The position numbers and the translations under genes were made by a program. This document shows positions 44,349-52,209 of a stretch of 64,000 nt of DNA, piece after piece (the first letter of the stretch is position 1; each line of letters begins with the position of its first letter). The stretch spans positions 248,001-312,000 of the forward strand of contig NZ_JACIFF010000009.1 in the NCBI RefSeq assembly GCF_014197245.1, in the 5' to 3' direction. The stretch comes from Neolewinella aquimaris. Its GTDB lineage: Bacteria > Bacteroidota > Bacteroidia > Chitinophagales > Saprospiraceae. The notes beneath the pieces were generated by a model. It was not told the DNA's origin and searched no databases. It saw only the letters and a program-made list of their open reading frames with translations.

Positions 44349-45185
44349 ATGGGATCACCTGAAGTAAGGCGTGCCGGGGTGGAGACTCAGGCTTCCCTGT
44401 CTATCCGCCGGCAGTGTGATTTGCTTTCGGTTAGCCGGGGCAGCGTCTATTATGAGTCCAAAGGCGAGAGCGAGCAGAACCTCGCCATGATGCGGCTGAT
44501 GGACGCCCACATCCTGGATGAACCTACCGCAGGTGTACTAACGATGCAATCAATGCTTAGAGATAAGGGACACTACGCGGGTTATGAGCGGGTCCGGAGG
44601 TTGATGCGCAAAGCCTGTATCCGAGCCATTTACCCGCGTCGGCACCTGACTGTGCTGGGGCAGGCGAAGTACGTTCACCCTTACCTGCTGCGTGAGCTGG
44701 AGATTAACCGACTGGGGCAGGTCTGGGCCATCGACATCACCTATGTCCCCATGCAGCGCGGCTTTATGTACCTCACGGCAATCATCGACGTGTACTCGCG
44801 CTACATCGTAGGCTGGGGATTAGCCAACACCCTGGCGGCCGAAGCCAGCCTGGGGGTGGTCCGCCAAGCCATTGCTGAACACGGTGCTCCAGAAATCCTG
44901 AACTGCGGCGACCAGGGTTGCCAGTTTACCTGTTCGGAGTACGTCAGCTATCTACGAGAACAGGGCATCGCCATCAGCATGGACGGCAAGGGAAGAGCCC
45001 TGGACAACATCTACATCGAGCGCTTCTGGCGCACCATCAAGTACCAGCATATCTTCCTGATCCCGGCCGACGACGGCCGGCAGCTGTACCAAGGAATCGA
45101 GGAATGGCTGCATCGCTACCACCACCGGGATCACCAGGGAATCGGCCGAGTAAAACCTATTCAGCGGTACCGAAACGCCGCCTAA
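44349..45185 (+). CDS. IS3-family OrfB (rve core), one-residue insertion near the second Asp
   Basis: A 278-residue frame. Catalytic residues lie in WAIDITYVPM, GDQGCQFTC and IYIERFWRTIKYQ. Compared with copy 1 (NSDQGCQ), this copy reads NCGDQGCQ: an added codon directly before the second catalytic Asp, which may impair activity. The frame is otherwise intact. Confidence 0.9.
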   Translation: MGSPEVRRAGVETQASLSIRRQCDLLSVSRGSVYYESKGESEQNLAMMRLMDAHILDEPTAGVLTMQSMLRDKGHYAGYERVRRLMRKACIRAIYPRRHLTVLGQAKYVHPYLLRELEINRLGQVWAIDITYVPMQRGFMYLTAIIDVYSRYIVGWGLANTLAAEASLGVVRQAIAEHGAPEILNCGDQGCQFTCSEYVSYLREQGIAISMDGKGRALDNIYIERFWRTIKYQHIFLIPADDGRQLYQGIEEWLHRYHHRDHQGIGRVKPIQRYRNAA

Positions 45186-45235
45186 CTTTCAACTAACTAA
45201 CTTGGCTGTGTGGTCTGAAAACCCGAGGTATTATA

Positions 45236-45545
45236 CTGTGCGTAGTACGCCTGCCGGGTGTAGCCGAGCCAACCGCAGATGCGACCCAGTCCGATGTCCG
45301 GGTGGGCGCGCTTCACTTCGTTGGCCGCCTGGCGACGGGCTTTCTTAGCGCGTCGATCCCGGTGTCCTCCTCGACGACCCGTACGAGCGTCCGCAGGGCG
45401 AACGCCTCGGCGCGGGCCTCGGCGACGAGGCGCTTGAGCGCGACCGGGTCGCCGGGCAGGGCCTCGGCCACACCCCCTCGACCACAGCCCCCACTGTCCG
45501 TTCTTGGCGATTCACTCGGCAAAACAGACGGAGGCAGGCCGAATT
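45236..45545 (-). pseudogene. IS3-type remnant: end of orfA and start of orfB
   Basis: On the minus strand the frame reads LPGDPVALKRLVAEARAEAFALRTLVRVVEEDTGIDALRKP, the zipper and C-terminus of an IS3 OrfA. An overlapping orfB start follows (VKRAHPDIGLGRICGWLGYTRQAYYA), cut by IS3 copy 2. The matching orfA N-terminus lies 1.1 kb away at 46658-46864, so an insertion split this element. Confidence 0.75.
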
Positions 45546-45577
45546 CAACTTAAGCCGTTGCAAGGCGTTTCGTTCAC

Positions 45578-46354
45578 ATGACCATATTCCACGCGCGCGC
45601 AGGGCGCGGAAAACCCCTCCTCCTTGTCCACGGGCTGGGGGCAACCTGCCGCTCGTGGGACACAATCTCGCCCGCGCTTGCTGAGGCCAGAGATGTAATC
45701 GCCCTAGACCTACCAGCCCACGGGCAGTCACCCGGAGAGGCCGATAGCGGCACGTTTGACGGGCTGGCGCGTAGCCTGGACGATTGGCTTAAAGCGGAGA
45801 ACCTCACAGGGGTCGATATGGTCGGCAGCTCTCTGGGCGCTCGCCTGGTGCTGGAGATGGCTAGGCGCGGCCGTGCCGGTGCGGTCGTCGCGCTAGATCC
45901 GGGTGGCTTTTGGCAGGGGTGGGAGCGTACCTTCTTCAACGCCACCATAACGGCATCGCTTGCCTTGGTTCGCGCGCTGCGACCGGCGCTTCCTGCGATC
46001 ACCGGAAATGTTGTAGGCCGGACCGCCCTTATGGCCCAGCTCTCCGCAAGGCCACGTGCGCTCGATCCCGCATTCGTCGCGCGCGAACTAAAATCATTGG
46101 CGGACACGCGTACCGTAGGTTCGCTCGTGAAGGATCTCGCCAAAGGCGCAATGCAGGAGGGTCCTGCGAACACATCTGCACCGGTCGTTATCGGCTGGGG
46201 CCGCAAGGATCGGCTGTGTTTACCGCAACAGGCGGACCGCGCGATGGCAGCCTTCCCCAAAGCAAGGATGCATTGGTTTGAGCACAGCGGACACTTCCCG
46301 ATGTGGGATCAGCCAGAGGAGACAGTCAAGGTCATTCTGGATGCCACGGAGTGA
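45578..46354 (+). CDS. Alpha/beta hydrolase of proteobacterial character
   Basis: A 258-residue alpha/beta-fold hydrolase: LLLVHGLGATCRSWD (oxyanion region), VGSSLGARLVLEMA (nucleophile elbow GSSLG), GWGRKDRLC (acid Asp) and EHSGHFPMWDQPE (catalytic His). Its codon use and Ala/Arg-rich sequence look alphaproteobacterial and unlike all neighbours. It is one of very few plus-strand genes in the array and lies inside a split IS3 remnant. The substrate is unknown. Confidence 0.88.
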   Translation: MTIFHARAGRGKPLLLVHGLGATCRSWDTISPALAEARDVIALDLPAHGQSPGEADSGTFDGLARSLDDWLKAENLTGVDMVGSSLGARLVLEMARRGRAGAVVALDPGGFWQGWERTFFNATITASLALVRALRPALPAITGNVVGRTALMAQLSARPRALDPAFVARELKSLADTRTVGSLVKDLAKGAMQEGPANTSAPVVIGWGRKDRLCLPQQADRAMAAFPKARMHWFEHSGHFPMWDQPEETVKVILDATE

Positions 46355-46512
46355 CCATGATCACATTGACGCTACAATAGGCGGACTAGCAGTTCAAAGG
46401 CTTCAATATGGACTTATTTCGCATTGGCGCATTTTAGGCCGGAAGTCGACTGTCCCATTTCGGAGCGCCGGCCCACCAAAGCCGGCGTGCAGCTTCCGAG
46501 CCGATAAATGAC

Positions 46513-46662
46513 CTAATCGTTCGGCGCGTTTTTCAGTTCAAATAGCTGCTCGACTGTCGCTTCAAGTGCGTAGGCGAATTTCAAAGCGACAGTAACAGAG
46601 GGAGCGAAGACACCATTTTCGACAGTATTGATGGTCTTTCTACTGACGCCCATCCGCTCAGT
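46513..46662 (-). pseudogene. C-terminal part of an XRE-type HTH regulator (truncated)
   Basis: The frame TERMGVSRKTINTVENGVFAPSVTVALKFAYALEATVEQLFEL ends in TAG. It is the recognition helix and remainder of a Cro/C1-type HTH; the first helices are missing at the junction with the IS3 orfA fragment. It probably arrived with the neighbouring hydrolase. Confidence 0.75.
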
Positions 46663-46864
46663 CGGCGTCCTCGCTGGCTACGAGGCGCTTGTACCACCGC
46701 ACGAACTCCTTGGCGGTTTCCGCGCTCGGGAGGCCGAAGTCCTCGGCGGCTACGGCGTAGGAGAACTCCCCGGCGAGGTAGCGGACGGCGAGCTCGCGCT
46801 TGAGGGAGGGCGGGTAGGTGCCGCGTGGCTTCGTCTGCTTAACTCTTGTCTTCTCCTTACTCAA
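46658..46864 (-). pseudogene. IS3-type remnant: orfA N-terminus
   Basis: MSKEKTRVKQTKPRGTYPPSLKRELAVRYLAG and AAEDFGLPSAETAKEFVRWYKRL form the HTH half of an IS3 OrfA. The frame breaks after SEDAD at the junction with foreign DNA. The other half is at 45236-45545. Confidence 0.75.
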
Positions 46865-46900
46865 AACAGTGCATTAGAGTACATTGACCGTAAAGCTATC

Positions 46901-47092
46901 CTAGGACGACTCAGCCGGTGGCGAATGTCCAAACAGGCTCTTAGCTGTCGATCCGTCTTCGAATCGCTGCACTGCGGCGGTGTTTGAGCTAAAACTTGAC
47001 ACACTCAGTGATCGCCACCTTCCTCCGCTCTCCTTTAGTGCATGTTCGACCAACCGCTGCTTCCACCGTTCGGGGAGATCTTCGTGCCGCAT
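46901..47092 (-). CDS. Small cassette-type protein, 63 aa
   Basis: MRHEDLPERWKQRLVEHAL with a later SFSSNTAAVQRFEDGS is reminiscent of short hypothetical proteins common in integron cassettes of other bacteria. The C-terminus after EDGSTA diverges and may be frameshifted. Function unknown. It is next to a lone GTTGGGCT box at 47117. Confidence 0.5.
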   Translation of the reverse strand: MRHEDLPERWKQRLVEHALKESGGRWRSLSVSSFSSNTAAVQRFEDGSTAKSLFGHSPPAESS

Positions 47093-47122
47093 AGCTTTTT
47101 CTTTGTAGTATCTAGCGTTGGG

Positions 47123-47704
47123 CTACGCGCGTCGCGCCTGGCGATCAGCCGGCATGGGCGTGTAGCCGGTGTTCCCTGCATTATTATTTCTCTGTTTCCT
47201 GCGTTGAACCCATTCCTCCGCAATCTCTGTGAGCAGTGCAATTTCCTTTTCGTAGTCGAGCTTTCTGATGGATTGGGCGCAAACGTCTTTCAGGTGACCT
47301 AAAAGATTTTTGTCTTGCCCTGGGTCACCATCGTAGGCATAGTTATCTGTCTCGTGTTGATTCATCCTGATGCGGCAGGTAATTCGGCTGAAGTAGCGAG
47401 CAATAGCCTTCTCGTTGCGTGGTTGCTTCTGCACGGCGAGTCCCATACTCATATCTCTACCAAGCCACAACAAATCATCGATACTCGTTCCTGGCTCTTC
47501 CGGCCAGTCATTGAGCGTCGGCTCGACAATTGCAGAGTGCAAGTTCATCGGCATTAGAGTTATACCTCTGTTTGCTTCGTACACTGGCATCAGCCACCTA
47601 ACAAATTGAACCCTCACGCTTCGCTCGCTCTGCACGAGTGATTTGATAAACCCGTTTAACGCTTCCATCGAGTGCTTAGCTACTGTTTCTACGCGGCGGC
47701 TCAT
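47123..47704 (-). CDS. Hypothetical protein, 193 aa
   Basis: Soluble, with no recognised domain. Internal Mets (MEALNGF, MPMNLHS) are alternative starts. The stop codon overlaps a GTTGGGCT box, as expected for a cassette gene ending at its R box, but no full inner stem follows, so the attC there is degenerate or lost. Confidence 0.5.
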   Translation of the reverse strand: MSRRVETVAKHSMEALNGFIKSLVQSERSVRVQFVRWLMPVYEANRGITLMPMNLHSAIVEPTLNDWPEEPGTSIDDLLWLGRDMSMGLAVQKQPRNEKAIARYFSRITCRIRMNQHETDNYAYDGDPGQDKNLLGHLKDVCAQSIRKLDYEKEIALLTEIAEEWVQRRKQRNNNAGNTGYTPMPADRQARRA

Positions 47705-47789
47705 AAGTGTGGGACGGCTGCTGTTTCCATCCGCTGTCGGCCAGCTGGCTACTGTTTCTGCGCGGTAGCTCAGTAGTGCGGGAGGAATG

Positions 47790-48422
47790 CTATTTCGACT
47801 CTGTCAATGCTGGTTGACTTCCAACTCCAATCATCTCGTATTCGCCCAGTATACTATCGAGGCTATATAGTAAATATGTACTGTCTAAATCACCGACTTG
47901 GTCACCGGTTCGGTATACATACTTGACCTCAAGACAATCTTGAACCATAGACCTAATATCTACTTCGTAGGGTAACCAGCCAGTAAAAGCTCTAATGTTT
48001 GCAGCTTGCCATAGACTATCCCCGTGTATCTCTTCCTGACTCACTATAGTTTCGTGCCATTTTTCCATCCTTGGCGTGCCTACCAGCAACTTCTCTCCTT
48101 GGAGGCCACCACCTGTACTTAACACTAGCCAGCTACCTATTTTCACTAGTTGTTCATCCTGCATCCATTCTTTCCCATAATACTCACCTGTCCCAATATG
48201 AACTGACGGTTTGCGATTTGGTACGTATGTATAAGTTACATCATAGAACCAAGACGCTAAGTCAGCATTGTATTCGTAATCGCATACCAACTCGCCGCCG
48301 ATTTGCTGATTGATTGTTATTGTATCTCGTATGGAACCAAACGCTTGTTTAAACATGACTGGACACCCAATAAAGATGCTGCACAACACAACCACCACGG
48401 TAAATAAACAACTATTCTTCAT
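47790..48422 (-). CDS. Hypothetical secreted protein, 210 aa
   Basis: The N-terminal signal MKNSCLFTVVVVLCSIFIGCPVMF could be a lipoprotein signal (Cys at 20). The mature part is acidic with tyrosine-rich strands (WFYDVTYTYVP, EVKYVYRTGD) and no recognised family. It shares a cassette with the 47123 gene; the right end of the cassette was cut by IS481 copy 3. Confidence 0.6.
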   Translation of the reverse strand: MKNSCLFTVVVVLCSIFIGCPVMFKQAFGSIRDTITINQQIGGELVCDYEYNADLASWFYDVTYTYVPNRKPSVHIGTGEYYGKEWMQDEQLVKIGSWLVLSTGGGLQGEKLLVGTPRMEKWHETIVSQEEIHGDSLWQAANIRAFTGWLPYEVDIRSMVQDCLEVKYVYRTGDQVGDLDSTYLLYSLDSILGEYEMIGVGSQPALTESK

Positions 48423-48569
48423 CTTATAATAGTAACCACCTCGTCAACTACCGTATTACAGGTAATCATCGGATTGGGGCTATTCTCGACCTGAACAACA
48501 ATGAACTCGTAGATACTATTACGCTCTTATAACCGCCCACACTATTGATACTAATCGTATTTGTTTTGT

Positions 48570-48587
48570 GCCGGCTTTAATGCCGGC
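48570..48587 (-). promoter_or_regulatory. Hairpin at a former cassette start
   Basis: GCCGGC-TTTAAT-GCCGGC, the same design as the cassette-start hairpins at 35508, 59860 and 62037. Here the R box that should follow has been displaced by the IS481 element beginning at 48590. Confidence 0.4.
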
Positions 48588-48743
48588 ATTGTGTACCAAA
48601 GACCTGGGTAACAGAAGTCAACCCACCTGGGTAACACTTTTTAAAATTACGATTATTATCCTTGTTTTTCCTTTCCTGCGCCCGGGGCCTGGCTTCCTGG
48701 AGGCCGTAGGCCGGAAGGAAGCCAGGCCCCGGGCGCCGCATTC

Positions 48744-49976
48744 TTAGTCCTTCCGGCTGCGTGCCGCCCGGTCCCGACTCCGCTGCGGAAAGTCCCGTTC
48801 CGATACCAAACGGTAGTAGCGCCCGCTTTCGATCTGCTCGCCAAGCTCGAAGAAGCCCAGACATACCTGGCGGTAGTAGACTTCGTAAACCAGCTCACTG
48901 AGTTGGCTAATGCCAACCCATTTATCCCGCAGCCCCCGGCTGACCATAATCCACTCGTCGTGTCCCCAGCGTACCGCTCCTCCCTTCAGTACCCGGCGTA
49001 CCGATAGCGCCTCATCGTACTCCGGTGGCTTTACTCGTTCGCAGAAGGGAACCAACGAGGCCGTATAAACTTCCGAGGGGTATTGTCCGTCCAGACTATC
49101 GTGTGGACGCTGGTGACTGTAGAAGTCTACGAACTCGTTGAGCAGTCGGTTCTGAGCGCGTAGATCGTGAGCCGGGGATCTACAGCAGTATCGCTTCAGA
49201 TCCCGGTGCATCCGCTCGTGACGTCCGTTCTGCCCCGGACACCCCGGATCACTGAAGATCGGTTCGATGCCGTGGTCGATGAGCCAGTACGATAGCGTCC
49301 CAAACCCGCACGGACTCTGGATGCTGGCAAAGCAGCCACCGTTATCCGATAGTAACTGCCTGGGCTGGCCGTACTCCCGAAAGACCTGCCGCAGCACCCT
49401 TTGCACGTTACGGATTGTCTCCCGGTAGTGGCCCTGGATTCGCAGCAAATACCGGCTGTGCGAATCGCAGATGGTCAGCGGATGACAGCGTCTACGGTTA
49501 CCCATCGGAAAATGTCCCTTGTAATCGATCGTCCACAGCTCATTATTCTGCTGCGGATTGTTTTTGGTATTGACCGGATAGGTGCGACGACGAGCTTTGC
49601 GGCGCTCCACCAGCCCCTGGCGAACCAGTACATTATGGATAGTTGTAGCGCTGGGCACATCCTCCGGTGCGTACTCGCGCAAGAGCTCCGACCGAATTTT
49701 GCGGGCACCCAAGATGGCCCGCGGGGTAGGTTTACGCAGCGCTGCGATGCGCCCCACCATGGCCTCGTCAACGGTGCTGGCCACCACACGGGGGCGGCTG
49801 CTGCGGTCGTCTAATACGGCTTCGCCGAGCTCCCGGTATCGCTTCACCCACTTGTAGCCGGTCTTGCGACTGATGTGGTACTTCTCGCAGATCGAGTTGA
49901 AGTAGTACTGATCGCTCAGGTAATCTAAAATGAATGCTTTTCTCTGGTCCATATGGTTCACTTCTTCAAATGGCAT
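48744..49976 (-). CDS. IS481-type transposase
   Basis: A 410-residue transposase; the start may be MDQRKAFIL at 49952. HTH (ICEKYHISRKTGYKWVKRY) is followed by the rve core with ELWTIDYKGHFPMGNRRRCHPLTICD, LSDNGGCFASIQSP and PGQNGRHERMHRDLKRY. The frame is intact. The nested IS5 element lies upstream of its start and may separate it from its promoter. Confidence 0.9.
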   Translation of the reverse strand: MPFEEVNHMDQRKAFILDYLSDQYYFNSICEKYHISRKTGYKWVKRYRELGEAVLDDRSSRPRVVASTVDEAMVGRIAALRKPTPRAILGARKIRSELLREYAPEDVPSATTIHNVLVRQGLVERRKARRRTYPVNTKNNPQQNNELWTIDYKGHFPMGNRRRCHPLTICDSHSRYLLRIQGHYRETIRNVQRVLRQVFREYGQPRQLLSDNGGCFASIQSPCGFGTLSYWLIDHGIEPIFSDPGCPGQNGRHERMHRDLKRYCCRSPAHDLRAQNRLLNEFVDFYSHQRPHDSLDGQYPSEVYTASLVPFCERVKPPEYDEALSVRRVLKGGAVRWGHDEWIMVSRGLRDKWVGISQLSELVYEVYYRQVCLGFFELGEQIESGRYYRLVSERDFPQRSRDRAARSRKD

Positions 49977-51463
49977 AGCGGCTTTTCCGCTAAAATTCGG
50001 TGTGAAAAAGTGTTACCTAGGTCTACGTAGTCGTCCCTGAAAAACATATTCCGCGGTCCGGTTTGGGGCTGAATCGCTCCCATAGCTGTTCTGCGATGGT
50101 ATGCCGTCGACAGGTTTACCCGATTTAGCAGTTCAACGCAGGCGTAAAAGATGACAACTGCCAGCTGGATCAGCACCAGCATGACCATCACTGGCAGCAT
50201 TTTCAACTGATTCAGGCGCTTAACCAGGTTGAAGGCCGCCCCAGCCAGCAGGCAGTTGACCGCATCACCTAGTTCTCCGCTCAGAAAGTTGCGCCGCATT
50301 CGGTGATCATCCTTGAGGTGACCGATGACGGGCTCTATCCCCGCCCGGCGCCGGAAGCGCTTACGCTGCTTTTGTTTTTCGTAGTACGTCTGCTCTTTGG
50401 TTCCCCGGCCGGGGATGAGTACTTGGGTTCCGCTCACGTGCTTCCGGCCCCGGTAGCCGCGGTCCACCACGGCGGTGCGCGGCCGGTCCCCGCCGGCATC
50501 CTCCCGCACTCGCTGAACCTGCGCCAAGGCCGTGGCCAATGTATCCCCGTCGTAGGGGTTACCCACGAAGCTTTTCATGCCGACAATGATGCCCGATAGG
50601 GCCGTACGAGCTACCGATACCTTGCAACCGAACTCGTACTTCCTATGGACCTTGCCCTTGGCGATGCACCACACCGCCGGCTCGTGCAGACTGTAGCGCT
50701 TGTTCTTCGTGCTGCGACGCTGCGCCAGTACCTGCTCGAACAGATCCAGGGCATCGGCATAGTAGGCCAGGGCCTCCGGTGAGAGCTTGCGGCGTAGATC
50801 CCGTACCAGTCTGCCGGCAATGGTGCGCAGCTTTCGCTGGCCGCGACGCGCCGCTCGCCGCCGGCGCGGATGGCTCCCGTTGTAAGTCGCCAGGCGCAGG
50901 CGCTTCACAACAAAGCGGTACGACTGACGCCAGGTGATACCTTCCTGCTCGCCGTACGCCCAACAGTACTTGATGATCTTCAGCGCCAGTTTAGTATCCG
51001 TGGGATAGGTCACGTTCTTTTCCTGTACGGTAGTGTCCACCAGTACTTCTTCTTCCACCTCGCTACCGCAATGTAGGCGCACCGTCAGGCTCAAGATTTT
51101 CTCCATGCCGGCTTCCCCGACTCGCTTACGGAAATAGACAAAGTCCGTCGGATCGAAGGGCGGGCGGTGCTGAAAGTAAGTCTCGCCGGTGAAGTACTGC
51201 CAGTAGGGATTTTCTACCCACCGTGCCAGTACCGACTCGTCGCTCTGATCGTACATCCGCTTGAGCAACAGCATCCCCACCATGGTGCGGACCGGAATAC
51301 TGGGGCGGCCTTCCCGGGCATAGTAACCGTCCAACTCGCCGTCAATCCATCCCCAATCAATTTCCTCGGCCAGGCGGCACAGTTCGTGGTCTAAACTGAT
51401 GATCGAGATCAGGCGATTACGGAATAAATCGGATTGATCCTGATTGGGTAGAGATCCCTTCAT
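49958..51463 (-). CDS. IS5-family transposase with C-terminal read-through
   Basis: I prefer the start at 51463 (MKGSLPNQDQSDLFRNRL). The InsH-type N-terminal domain (DUF772; EGRPSIPVRTMVGMLLLKRMYDQSD, YWQYFTGETYFQHRPPFDPTD) is followed by the DDE core with EVLVDTTVQEKNVTYPTD, AVVDRGYRG and RRRAGIEPVIGHLKDDHRM. The frame runs past the element's left end (50028) into the host IS481, so the last ~25 residues are not native. Activity is uncertain. Confidence 0.85.
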   Translation of the reverse strand: MKGSLPNQDQSDLFRNRLISIISLDHELCRLAEEIDWGWIDGELDGYYAREGRPSIPVRTMVGMLLLKRMYDQSDESVLARWVENPYWQYFTGETYFQHRPPFDPTDFVYFRKRVGEAGMEKILSLTVRLHCGSEVEEEVLVDTTVQEKNVTYPTDTKLALKIIKYCWAYGEQEGITWRQSYRFVVKRLRLATYNGSHPRRRRAARRGQRKLRTIAGRLVRDLRRKLSPEALAYYADALDLFEQVLAQRRSTKNKRYSLHEPAVWCIAKGKVHRKYEFGCKVSVARTALSGIIVGMKSFVGNPYDGDTLATALAQVQRVREDAGGDRPRTAVVDRGYRGRKHVSGTQVLIPGRGTKEQTYYEKQKQRKRFRRRAGIEPVIGHLKDDHRMRRNFLSGELGDAVNCLLAGAAFNLVKRLNQLKMLPVMVMLVLIQLAVVIFYACVELLNRVNLSTAYHRRTAMGAIQPQTGPRNMFFRDDYVDLGNTFSHRILAEKPLCHLKK

Positions 51464-51608
51464 TTTTTCGCAAGCTTTTGGGCCGATTTGGGCCGATTTG
51501 GGCCGTTTCTGGCGAAAAGTTAATACGGAACCAACATTTATCATAGATATAATCTCACTGGTTTTCAACACTTTGCAGCCTGCGAGAATACTTTTTCAGG
51601 GACGACTA
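50028..51608 (-). mobile_element. IS5-family element nested in IS481 copy 3
   Basis: Inverted repeats TAGTCGTCCCTGAAAAA at the left and the exact complement (TTTTTCAGGGACGACTA) at the right. It interrupts the right terminal repeat of the surrounding IS481-type element. Confidence 0.88.
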
Positions 51609-51647
51609 TTTACTTTTGTATACCAGGTCCCTTGACTGTACATGTTG

Positions 51648-51857
51648 CGCCCAACGGGGGCGCCCACGTCAGGCCGGGGATGGAAGGTAACCTTCATTCG
51701 GCGCACCCACAGGAAGGTGGGCGGGTGATGGGAGCATTCGCCAAAACCCCGCAGGGAATTTTGGCGAATTGCGATCAGCGCCCGAACGCCGGCAACGGAG
51801 CCCAACCCCCACCCGATCACTGTGCGGCCCGGCTTGGCGTGGGCGCGATGTTGTGTG
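51648..51857 (-). repeat. attC-like site 10 (210 bp, subtype E)
   Basis: Boxes CGCCCAAC at 51648 and GTTGTGTG at 51850. The stem is GCGCCCACGTCAGGCCGGGG against CGGCCCGGCTTGGCGTGGGC. The central loop holds an extra hairpin, ATTCGCCAAAA (51736-51746) with TTTTGGCGAAT (51759-51769). Confidence 0.88.
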
Positions 51858-52067
51858 CACGGGCTACGTCGCCCAGGAGCAGGCACGGGCTGGCGGATGG
51901 GGGCTGGGTGACGCAGTGCCTTCCGGCATTGACGTTACCCAGCGCCCGTCCGGCAGCCCAGCTTTCGACTACGCACCCCCACCGGGAGCAGGCACGCAGC
52001 CGGATTTTCGGGAAGTGTTCATTAGCAGTAGTTTTCACCATCCCATCTAATGTTGCCCGCTAGTTGT
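51858..52067 (-). repeat. Small non-coding cassette, copy 1 (~210 bp)
   Basis: Bounded by GTTGTGTG and CACACAAC. It is GC-rich and folds into a long stem: GGGCTGGCGGATGGGGGCTG pairs with CAGCGCCCGTCCGGCAGCCC. A second copy is at 55288-55496, again just after a subtype E site. No conserved reading frame. Confidence 0.75.
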
Positions 52068-52205
52068 CACACAACGAGTGCCTACCCGACGGCCGCCTAC
52101 ACCAACAAGTGAAACTAGTGTCGATGACCATTGAGCTTACTTCTAAAGCATTGACAGCACCGAAAAGCACAACCAGCGGCTGTACGTGGTAGGCGGTGTT
52201 GGCTG
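52068..52205 (-). repeat. attC-like site 11 (138 bp, subtype D)
   Basis: Boxes CACACAAC at 52068 and GTTGGCTG at 52198. The stem is GCCTACCCGACGGCCGCC against CAGCGGCTGTACGTGGTAGGC. The boxes are unlike each other, but each matches the far end of its own cassette. Confidence 0.9.
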
Positions 52206-52209
52206 CATT

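Larger units (their letters stand above)
43996..45235 (+). mobile_element. IS3-family element, copy 2
   Basis: Inverted ends TATAATACCTC on both sides. It carries orfA and orfB in the usual order with an A-rich slippery run at the junction. It has inserted into an older IS3 remnant of a different type, cutting that remnant's orfB. Confidence 0.9.
48590..51642 (-). mobile_element. IS481-type element, copy 3 (split by a nested IS5-family element)
   Basis: The left end begins TGTGTACCAAAGACCTGGG; the right end is CCTTGACTGTACA at 51642. A second element (50028-51608) sits inside the right terminal repeat. Removing it restores similarity of the two ends. The right end is five bases (TGTTG) from the attC R box at 51648. 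Confidence 0.8.

Noticed and set aside
45302-45553. Plus-strand Ser/Arg-rich frame next to the IS3 remnant
   Set aside because: It is antisense to recognisable OrfA sequence and has low-complexity composition.
47117-47124. GTTGGGCT as a further complete attC site
   Set aside because: It overlaps a gene stop like a real R box, but no inner stem or partner box is found nearby, so I record it only as a possible remnant.
51632-52063. Plus-strand frames over the subtype E site and small cassette (also at 55116-55492)
   Set aside because: They are mirror translations of GC-rich palindromes, occur on both strands, and are not conserved as a single frame between the two copies.
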